Below are positions 53,453-60,257 of a DNA stretch of 64,000 nt, piece after piece. Below the pieces are notes generated by a model that did no database searches, was not told where the DNA came from, and worked only from the letters and a program-made list of their open reading frames with translations. Position numbers and translations under genes: made by a program. Positions within the stretch are counted from its first letter, which is position 1, and each line of letters opens with the position of its first letter. This stretch comes from Bacteroidota bacterium (GTDB taxonomy: Bacteria; Bacteroidota; Bacteroidia; Bacteroidales; UBA10428). Location of the stretch: contig CP065006.1 of NCBI GenBank assembly GCA_016699695.1, positions 3,348,001 through 3,412,000 of the forward strand, written 5' to 3'.

Positions 53453-54463
53453 ATGCTTGCAGCACATTATACATCATTAGGCGAAAACAAGGTTCAGTGT
53501 TTACTTTGCCCGCATCAGTGTGTGTTAAAGCATGGACAAACCGGAGTTTGCAGGGTACGGAAAAACCAACGGGGAAAGCTGGTAGCCGAAGCCTATCAAC
53601 TCTATTCTTCCATGGCTTTTGACCCGATTGAAAAAAAACCATTGTATCATTTTTATCCTGGCAGGGAAATTCTATCGGTAGGAAGCTATGGATGTAACAT
53701 GCGCTGCCAGTGGTGCCAGAATTGCGAAATTTCGCAAAAAGGAATGAGCCAGGGCATTCATTCGAAGCATTTTACTGTGCAACAGCTTTATGAGCTTGCA
53801 TGCAGTCGTCCTGCCAATGTGGGCATAGCCTTCACCTACAACGAGCCTTCGGTGGCTTATGAGACTATCATGGAGGTGGCTAATTATTTTTCGAAACGCA
53901 GGTTAAAAACTGCGATGGTTACTAACGGCTATTTTGGACAGGAAGCGCTGAAAGATTACCTTCAGATTATCGATACTTTTAATGTGGATGTAAAAGCTTT
54001 TAACGATAAAGTGCACCGTAAATACACACTGGCCGAGCTTAGCGTGGTAAAAGAAAACCTGGTGACTATTTATAAATCCGGAAGGCACCTTGAAGTTACC
54101 TGCCTGATTGTTCCCGGAGTCAATGATAAAGAGGACGAATTTGTTGAATTTTTGAATTGGTATGTGCATAATCTTTCCGATTGGGTACCACTACACCTAT
54201 CACGTTATTTTCCGCATAATCTTTACCAGGCTCCCCCCACACCTGAAGAAACCCTCGAAAAATTTGCGCAAATAGCTTCGGAGAGATTGAAATTTGTATA
54301 CATGGGCAACGTTGGCAGGTCGGGCTATTCCGATACACATTGTCCTTCTTGCGGTATCAGGCTCATCGAACGCCACGGATACAATGTCAGGCTTGTCAAT
54401 GCCAATTCCGATGGAAGTTGTGCCTCTTGTTCCACTCCGGTGTTTTTTTGTGCGAAATGTTAA
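53453..54463 (+). CDS. amrS: AmmeMemoRadiSam-system radical SAM enzyme AmrS
   Basis: 336 residues, full length. The radical SAM cluster motif CNMRCQWC (Cys81, Cys85, Cys88) binds the [4Fe-4S] that cleaves S-adenosylmethionine. It belongs to the pyruvate formate-lyase-activating-like group. Extra cysteines occur at the N-terminus (CLLCPHQC, about 16-23) and at the very C-terminus (CPSCG and CASC...CAKC), which could bind further iron-sulfur clusters or zinc. The other two genes of the system (AMMECR1-like and Memo-like) are not adjacent, so the substrate is unclear. The SiaC-like gene follows 75 bases on. Confidence 0.88.
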   Translation: MLAAHYTSLGENKVQCLLCPHQCVLKHGQTGVCRVRKNQRGKLVAEAYQLYSSMAFDPIEKKPLYHFYPGREILSVGSYGCNMRCQWCQNCEISQKGMSQGIHSKHFTVQQLYELACSRPANVGIAFTYNEPSVAYETIMEVANYFSKRRLKTAMVTNGYFGQEALKDYLQIIDTFNVDVKAFNDKVHRKYTLAELSVVKENLVTIYKSGRHLEVTCLIVPGVNDKEDEFVEFLNWYVHNLSDWVPLHLSRYFPHNLYQAPPTPEETLEKFAQIASERLKFVYMGNVGRSGYSDTHCPSCGIRLIERHGYNVRLVNANSDGSCASCSTPVFFCAKC

Positions 54464-54538
54464 TTAAATATTAGGCAATACTCAAACAAATTACTTATTT
54501 TACTTCAATTATTCTCCCGTTGTTTTTAAAAGCTTGAT

Positions 54539-54913
54539 ATGGAAGCACTCAATATCCAAGGCACCAACGATACTCCAAAGGTTATTTTAGACCCAAATAT
54601 TGGGGTATTTGAGATATCGGGAAGATCCTTGCCCGAAGATGTGGTGAGGTTTTACCAGCCTGTGCTTGAATGGCTTGAAGATTATAAGCTTGAACCCCTC
54701 GATTCGACCGAATTTGTATTCAGATACATCTATTTCAATACGGCCACTTCCAAACTAATTCAGGATATTCTTATCAAACTCGAGGAAATTTTTCAATCTG
54801 GTCACAATGTTCAGGTAATGTGGTTTTACGAAGAAGAAGATGAAGACATGCTCGACTCAGGCGAGGAGTTCATGGAGAACATCGATGTACCTTTCGAAAT
54901 CATCGGCTACTAA
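54539..54913 (+). CDS. SiaC-family (DUF1987) regulatory phosphoprotein, copy 2
   Basis: 124 residues, the same length as the copy at 23015-23389 and clearly similar: ISGRSLPEDVVRFYQP (about 25-40), YFNTATSKLIQDIL (about 63-76) and VMWFYEEEDEDMLDSGEEF (about 97-115). The NTATSK loop retains threonines where the SiaC phosphorylation site lies. No kinase, phosphatase or cyclase gene is adjacent. It overlaps the converging NDP-kinase-like gene at the stop codons. Confidence 0.85.
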   Translation: MEALNIQGTNDTPKVILDPNIGVFEISGRSLPEDVVRFYQPVLEWLEDYKLEPLDSTEFVFRYIYFNTATSKLIQDILIKLEEIFQSGHNVQVMWFYEEEDEDMLDSGEEFMENIDVPFEIIGY

Positions 54914-55917
54914 GCATCTTTCAACAGTTCGATACACTCCACAGGATTTTTTTCTTCGGTTAAATCGAATACCGGCATTTTTCTTCCTGAGAACTGAATA
55001 GTTGGATTATTCAGAAAATAGTCTGTTTTTTTCTTTCCGAATTCCGCAATCATTTTTCTTCCAAAAATAAAATTCTCCGGTTGGCTATACATTCCATTTT
55101 GGTAGCCGGATGTGAAACGCATTAATTCAACCAAAGCTTCCACCGGTCCGGCCGAAAGGTGCACTCCGTTCCAGCTCGACGAAATTTCTTGCAGACCATA
55201 GATTTTGGCGTTTTTGAAAAGAGTATTTCTGATGCTGTCTTTCGCAGCCTCTTTTGGGTTTGTTTTTCCGATCAGCAGGTTACGTGCGGTTGTCCAATCA
55301 GTTTTACCAGATAGGCTCATCGCCACAATGCAACGGCCTGGAGCTATGAAGTGCTCCAACTGCCTGGGATGAAATCCATTGATAAGGTAAGTGGTTTTGC
55401 CATCGATGCTTAACTTTTGCACATAGGTGCCACCTGCCAGCTTTTCTGTTGGTGAGTTTTGCCATAAAAAGGAGAGGGCTGTAGGACTAAAGAAGGGATA
55501 TTGTTCCAGAAATTCAAGGCTGCCCAATAGGTTGGCAGAAGCAACAGTTTCGTGGTAAAGCGATTCGAATCTGGTAATGGCCTCTGTGCTGAGTGAAGTT
55601 TTTGCCGCAGCCGAAAGCTGGTTAATAACTCCGTAATGCATGCTAATTATCTTGTGTTGCTTCAGGTAGGCAGCATTGATTAACCTTATACTCGTAATTT
55701 GCAACCCAAAGCGATCGATGCTATTAAGAATCATTTGAAATACCTCACGATGGTTTATACCAGTGTTGGCCAGAGTCAATTCGGGTTTGATAAAAAACAG
55801 AAATTCATTCTCTGCAGAAGGAGCAGGCGATGACATCAATAAGTTGTTGATCGCAGTTTCCTTTTGTGCATCAGATAAGGCTTGCAGGATTTGCGATACT
55901 AGTTCGGTAGGTTGCAT
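54910..55917 (-). CDS. Nucleoside-diphosphate-kinase-like protein with long insertion
   Basis: 335 residues, about twice the length of NDP kinase. The two ends of an NDP kinase domain can be matched: Lys44 in FIKPE (the KPD motif), a helix-strand block FGLQITSIRLINA, His88-Lys89 near the active site, then after about 100 extra residues, VAMSLSGK, Arg212, GKTNP (217-221), Arg230, and NGVHLSAGPVEA with Asn250, the phospho-histidine His253 and Glu260. All catalytic positions of the family are present, so it may transfer phosphate between nucleotides or to another substrate. The inserted stretch (about 95-180) has no recognised fold, and the C-terminal 65 residues are extra. I know no standard family of this design. 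Confidence 0.7.
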   Translation of the reverse strand: MQPTELVSQILQALSDAQKETAINNLLMSSPAPSAENEFLFFIKPELTLANTGINHREVFQMILNSIDRFGLQITSIRLINAAYLKQHKIISMHYGVINQLSAAAKTSLSTEAITRFESLYHETVASANLLGSLEFLEQYPFFSPTALSFLWQNSPTEKLAGGTYVQKLSIDGKTTYLINGFHPRQLEHFIAPGRCIVAMSLSGKTDWTTARNLLIGKTNPKEAAKDSIRNTLFKNAKIYGLQEISSSWNGVHLSAGPVEALVELMRFTSGYQNGMYSQPENFIFGRKMIAEFGKKKTDYFLNNPTIQFSGRKMPVFDLTEEKNPVECIELLKDA

Positions 55918-56035
55918 AAGAGAGCTTTTAAGTAACTAATAACCCGTATAACTGCAAATTAGGAACTTTTGTTTAAGAACTGTATTAGATTTTCTATGTT
56001 TGTGACTGGCATCGCAAAATTAATTTATTGATCTC

Positions 56036-56602
56036 ATGCAGGAAAAACAGGAATATGTCCTTTCAATTGCCAAAGCCAATGCCCTGGCATTTGCTTTTAT
56101 TGTGCCCATTGGCTTTTTGCTCATTGTTCCATTTTGGTTATTACATGGTTTCGAAGCCATCAATTTTCGCTCCCTTTCCGGCGAGCATGTGTTGTTTGGC
56201 TGGCTGGGCTTTTTTGCTGCAGTAACGGCTGGAATTTTTGTACACGAACTGCTGCACGCTCTGGGATGGGTGTTTTTTACCAGAAATGGCTGGCGAAGCA
56301 TTCGATTTGGTGTGAAATGGGAATATTTGACCCCTTACTGCCATTGCACCGTGCCGCTGCAGCGTATACCATTTATAATCGGTGCAGCATTGCCTTTGCT
56401 GGTTTTAGGATTGGCCCCTGTAGCCATCAGTTATTTCAATGGTAGCTTTGCTGTATGGTTTTTTGGTTTTTTTTATACCATTGCTGCAGGTGGCGACATT
56501 TTAGCAATCTGGATGCTGCGCAAAGTTAAGAAAGGGCAATGGGTGCAGGATCATCCGTCGGAGTTGGGTTTTTTTGTGCAGGATGAAAAGTCAGTTGATT
56601 GA
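56036..56602 (+). CDS. DUF3267 putative zincin membrane protein
   Basis: 188 residues with about four membrane helices (about 18-36, 52-70, 108-128, 140-160). The zinc-protease motif HELLH is at 70-74 (His70, Glu71, His74), as in the DUF3267 family of putative zincin peptidases. Function unproven. It ends just before an in-frame stub of a different gene (56603-56706). Confidence 0.78.
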   Translation: MQEKQEYVLSIAKANALAFAFIVPIGFLLIVPFWLLHGFEAINFRSLSGEHVLFGWLGFFAAVTAGIFVHELLHALGWVFFTRNGWRSIRFGVKWEYLTPYCHCTVPLQRIPFIIGAALPLLVLGLAPVAISYFNGSFAVWFFGFFYTIAAGGDILAIWMLRKVKKGQWVQDHPSELGFFVQDEKSVD

Positions 56603-56706
56603 TTTTGCAAAGCCTTGTTAGCGAAGGGTTATGAAGTAGTTTGCCTCGACAATTTTTCTACTGGATTTATGAGAAATGTGGAGTCCATTAAAACTCATCC
56701 TGTTTT
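56603..56706 (+). pseudogene. Remnant of a NAD-dependent sugar epimerase/dehydratase
   Basis: The DNA directly after the DUF3267 stop reads, in the same frame, FCKALLAKGYEVVCLDNFSTG and then FMRNVESIKTHPVF. This matches residues about 15-50 of GalE/UDP-glucuronate decarboxylase-type proteins (SHLCxxLLxxGxEVxCLDNFxTG). The GGxGFIG nucleotide motif before it and the whole rest of the gene are missing. It is a broken fragment, not an expressed gene, and marks a recombination junction at the left edge of the RND operon; its end runs into the last codons of the metallo-hydrolase gene on the other strand. Confidence 0.7.
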
Positions 56707-57545
56707 TTCTCTTCCTTCACAAAACGCAGATTTCTCTTTAAACCAATCAAAAATGGAACCGTCAGGTAGCTTTTGTATTTGGTTTGTATATCCTTAAGTC
56801 TGGATTCATCGTTAGTAGCAAGTTGAATATCTTTAAGGTAATTCTGCATGGTAATAATGCAATCACGATTCGAAAGTTCGCCATGCCCTGGAATAACAAT
56901 TCTGTAATCGAATGCCTTGTCGATAATCTTTAACCTATCGATCCAATGGTTGATATCGGTGCCATATTTGTGGTTCATTACAGGATGAAATCCTATGTAC
57001 ACCAGATCGCCGGTTATCAGAATCTTTTTCTTTTTAAGAAATACCACCAGATCGTTTCTTGTGTGAGCTGCACCAATATTTTCGATGCAGATGGTTTCAT
57101 CATCCAACTCTATCGTTTTAGATTGATTAATTTTTATCCTTTCGTCTGGCAGTGGAATGCCTGCATGCATTTTCCAGTCCGCATCGCTGTAATTTCCAGC
57201 TATGGTATAGGCATTCTTATAATACTTTAAGCCTTTTGTATGGTCGCTATGATAATGTGTAAGGATAATGATTATTTCGGCATTGCGGTTTATGGAGTAT
57301 ACAAACTTGTATAATTCTTTCGAACGAATCGATTTTGTATCGATTACAACGATTTTTTTTCGATCGTTGGAAATCAAAACGGTTGAATTGCTGCCACCAC
57401 CCCTGACAAAGTAGGTATTACTATCGATCATTACATAATTTGCCGGAAAGCAGTATTCTTTCAGTCGCGGGTGGATTCCAATCATGGTAATAGGAGCTAT
57501 AAAAATGAAACCTATAAATAGCGTATTTATTGCTTTTAAAGACAT
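56688..57545 (-). CDS. Metallo-beta-lactamase-fold hydrolase, exported or anchored
   Basis: 285 residues. An N-terminal hydrophobic segment (about 5-24) anchors or exports it. Metal ligands of the fold are all present: HYHSDH (His97, His99, Asp101, His102), His161, Asp180 and His221. The loop HTRNDLVVFL is typical of metallo-beta-lactamase-like enzymes with broad substrates (lactones, thioesters, beta-lactams). Last gene of the RND operon, 15 bases after the START gene, so its substrate is probably linked to what the RND system moves. Confidence 0.82.
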   Translation of the reverse strand: MSLKAINTLFIGFIFIAPITMIGIHPRLKEYCFPANYVMIDSNTYFVRGGGSNSTVLISNDRKKIVVIDTKSIRSKELYKFVYSINRNAEIIIILTHYHSDHTKGLKYYKNAYTIAGNYSDADWKMHAGIPLPDERIKINQSKTIELDDETICIENIGAAHTRNDLVVFLKKKKILITGDLVYIGFHPVMNHKYGTDINHWIDRLKIIDKAFDYRIVIPGHGELSNRDCIITMQNYLKDIQLATNDESRLKDIQTKYKSYLTVPFLIGLKRNLRFVKEEKKQDEF

Positions 57546-57560
57546 TCAACAGGATTTGTT

Positions 57561-58163
57561 TTATTTTGCGAGTTGCATCCGCATGTTATTTAACGATTCA
57601 TAAGGAATTTCTACAACTTTCAGATTGGAAAGCCAGGCAGGTATGGCTCCCCCCGGATCAACCCATAATTGATAACTTACTTTTATTTTGCTATCGTCCA
57701 AAGGTGTAAATATCCAGCTGCCCTTTGCGTCTTTCATTCTTACCAGGTTTGTCTGCTCCTGAATATAGTTTGGAGTGCCTTCCAGAGATATTTTGTGAAT
57801 ACCATTGCTAACCGAGAATTGCGCCTTGAATATCATATCCCTGTTATCGAAAGGAAATGGAAGTTCAGTAACTGTGTAGTTGTATTGAAGTGTGTGGTCA
57901 ATTCGTTTAAGCAATTTGGAACTTTTACAATTATGTAACCATTTGTAAAAATTGTCGGCATCTTTTAATAGTTCTAAAATGGCATCCATGGAACAATCAA
58001 GAACCATTTCCGCTTTGAATTCTTTATATTCTGAACCTTCTACCGGCCGGGTATATACCTCAATACCACCTTCTTTCTTTTCAAGTTTCCATTGAGCCTG
58101 CAGCAAACCCGATTGAACCTGGGTCAGTAACATAACTTTCACAAGAATTAAATAAAGTTTCAT
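57561..58163 (-). CDS. START-domain lipid-binding-type protein
   Basis: 200 residues with a signal peptide (about 1-23, ending LLQAQ). The body has the START pattern: WKLEKKEGGIEVYTRPVEGSEYKEFKAE at the beginning, MDAILELLKDADNFYKWLHNC (about 60-80), and LPFPFDNRDMIF (about 101-112). START domains hold a lipid or other hydrophobic molecule in a closed pocket. Being periplasmic and inside an RND operon, it may shuttle or present the cargo. Eleven bases after the barrel gene. Confidence 0.82.
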   Translation of the reverse strand: MKLYLILVKVMLLTQVQSGLLQAQWKLEKKEGGIEVYTRPVEGSEYKEFKAEMVLDCSMDAILELLKDADNFYKWLHNCKSSKLLKRIDHTLQYNYTVTELPFPFDNRDMIFKAQFSVSNGIHKISLEGTPNYIQEQTNLVRMKDAKGSWIFTPLDDSKIKVSYQLWVDPGGAIPAWLSNLKVVEIPYESLNNMRMQLAK

Positions 58164-58174
58164 TTAATTAGGTT

Positions 58175-59431
58175 TTAGAAGTTATATTTTAGTCTAAGGT
58201 GAATTCTATTATTGTCTTTATAAGAGGCAAAAAAACCACCTTCTTCACCCCCTAAAATATCACACATCATTTCGAGATTAAGCCCGTCGAACAGGCTGTA
58301 TTCGATGGCAGGTTGAAAATAATAATCGCTGGTTTTCAGGTTATAGATGCCTTGCAGCAATATTGAACCTGAAGCCCCTAATTCGAAATCCAAACGGGTC
58401 ATAACCGACTTCTGAAAAAGGTGATTAAGATCCTGATTAGGAAATTCAAATCCTCCTTCGGCAAGTTCCTGTATCCATTGCACCATCACAAATAAATTGT
58501 TGTTCCCGATAACATTGCTAAAGTTATGGTCTATACCAACCACATATTGTAAATACGACACGTTGGTTTTTGTGCCTTCGGGCATATAATAAGCAGCTTC
58601 GCCTCGAAGCCCGATTTGCTGAAGGCTTGTAGAAAAGTCAAAACCAATTATTTGTTGTTTGTAGAAGTTATGGGTAATATCAATGGATATGGTATCTATA
58701 CTGACAAAATGCTGGCTCACTTCGAAAGCAGGCTCATGACTATAACCCTTATAATAGTTGGTTGAAATATCCCAGTTGCTGAATGTTTTGTATAGTGCAA
58801 ATGCATATTGACAGCTTGACAGATCGTTTTTTGGTTTCTTTTCCTGCATATGCAACACATATGGAAATGGCATTTCGGGAACATCTAATCCATTAAACCA
58901 GCGCGAATTTGATTTATAGGGTAAAACCGATGTAGTAAACAAAGGAACAAATACTCCTTGCAATTTCCAGTCGTTTATATAAAATCTTGAATTTATTGCC
59001 AGTATTCCAATGGTTTCATCTTCAGTGTCCAGTACATCGCTGTAATCAACAGGGTTAAGGTTGTCGGTAGGGTTAATCTGATCGGCCTTGCCCCATGTAA
59101 TAATTTGTTTTCCGATATCGAGATCGAAAAATCCATAATTTATTTTTATACTGGCTTCATCGAGGTATGTTCTGCTACGCGAGGAATCAGAAAAATCTTC
59201 CCTGAATTCGACAGCCGAAAATAAACTCACCGATTTATTCACTGATTTGTCCAATTCGAGCTGAAGAATCGCCTGGTTCCTTCCGTTTATTTTTCCTTCT
59301 ATATTTTTAAAGTAAGAAATATGGTCGAGTTCAGCAAAACCGCCAAGTCCCAAATTTTTTAAGTCGCTTTGCCCAAATACATTCATGGCAAATAGTAAAA
59401 AAATAGGGAGGAAAAACCTTTTAGCTATCAT
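58175..59431 (-). CDS. DUF1302-like outer-membrane protein
   Basis: 418 residues with a signal peptide (about 1-20, ending VFGQ). The mature part has the beta-barrel pattern, and the segment GKQIITWGKADQINPTDNLNPVDYSD (about 107-132) is characteristic of DUF1302 proteins, which often sit with RND transporters. It ends in a phenylalanine (LKYNF), a normal outer-membrane signal. In this operon it is the likely outer-membrane exit or entry point for the cargo. Family link by pattern, not search. Confidence 0.8.
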   Translation of the reverse strand: MIAKRFFLPIFLLFAMNVFGQSDLKNLGLGGFAELDHISYFKNIEGKINGRNQAILQLELDKSVNKSVSLFSAVEFREDFSDSSRSRTYLDEASIKINYGFFDLDIGKQIITWGKADQINPTDNLNPVDYSDVLDTEDETIGILAINSRFYINDWKLQGVFVPLFTTSVLPYKSNSRWFNGLDVPEMPFPYVLHMQEKKPKNDLSSCQYAFALYKTFSNWDISTNYYKGYSHEPAFEVSQHFVSIDTISIDITHNFYKQQIIGFDFSTSLQQIGLRGEAAYYMPEGTKTNVSYLQYVVGIDHNFSNVIGNNNLFVMVQWIQELAEGGFEFPNQDLNHLFQKSVMTRLDFELGASGSILLQGIYNLKTSDYYFQPAIEYSLFDGLNLEMMCDILGGEEGGFFASYKDNNRIHLRLKYNF

Positions 59432-59465
59432 GGTTGAAGTAATAAAAATTTGTAAAAATCATTTT

Positions 59466-60257
59466 TTAGTTACCGGTTTCAAGGTTTCTAAGCGTGAAAA
59501 CATCTGGACTGATACCTTTATTAATGGTAAAACTTTCGAATTCAAGCAGGGTTGAATAATTTGTTTGTAGGTTTTTCATGCTTAGTTTACCGGCACGCCA
59601 TTTATCCGTACCCTCAATTTGTTTTATGTTTTCCGATGAAAGCTGTTTGTGAAGTTTACCCTCTTTATCATAATAGTCGATTCGCATGGTAACATAGTGA
59701 TCTTTAGAAATGTAAAGTATTCGTTTACTATAACCACTTTGCTTGAGAATAATATCGGAAGCGGGTTCGGCAAGTATTACAAAGCATTCTGCATTGTTGA
59801 TTTTTTCCGAGCCTTTTAGGGTATACTTAAACTGATCGAGCTTTTCACTGCCAAGGTCTTCATAAGTAAACTCCGAACTCATGAAATTATCTGTTTCATT
59901 GGCTGCAGATATCCTGCGGCTTTTGTTCAAGGCTGGTAAATACAGCCAGCTGTCGTCTGGCTTATCAGAATGTTCAATCTCGAGAAATCCTGTATCTTTA
60001 ACATCTGCCGGATATAAAAACCGGATCAGGCTCGACCTGTTGTTGTTTTTATCGGTAATCCTGAAGCGTTCAACCTGTCTAACCCTTGTTTTTCCTTTAT
60101 CATTGATAAGGGTCATGGTTATTTTTACCTTTTCATCGTTGGACGATATTTGCTCATCGTTCTTTTTCATTACTTCCAGTCCGGATTGTGCGAAAGTAAC
60201 AGGCATTGAAACAAGCATAGCAGCTAACACTGCCAAAATTAAATTTCTGTTAGGCAT
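59466..60257 (-). CDS. Outer-membrane lipoprotein-sorting (LolA-like) protein
   Basis: 263 residues from ATG 60257, giving a clean signal peptide (about 1-24, ending TFAQ); an upstream in-frame ATG at 60281 adds eight basic residues. It matches the LolA-like domain used by RND/MMPL systems (EVMKKNDEQISSNDEKVKITMTLIN, then SSLIRFLYPADVKDTGFL and DDSWLYLPALNKSRRIS). These proteins bind a lipid-like cargo in the periplasm. The ATG overlaps the RND stop codon (ATGCCTAA, eight bases), so translation is coupled. Confidence 0.85.
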   Translation of the reverse strand: MPNRNLILAVLAAMLVSMPVTFAQSGLEVMKKNDEQISSNDEKVKITMTLINDKGKTRVRQVERFRITDKNNNRSSLIRFLYPADVKDTGFLEIEHSDKPDDSWLYLPALNKSRRISAANETDNFMSSEFTYEDLGSEKLDQFKYTLKGSEKINNAECFVILAEPASDIILKQSGYSKRILYISKDHYVTMRIDYYDKEGKLHKQLSSENIKQIEGTDKWRAGKLSMKNLQTNYSTLLEFESFTINKGISPDVFTLRNLETGN

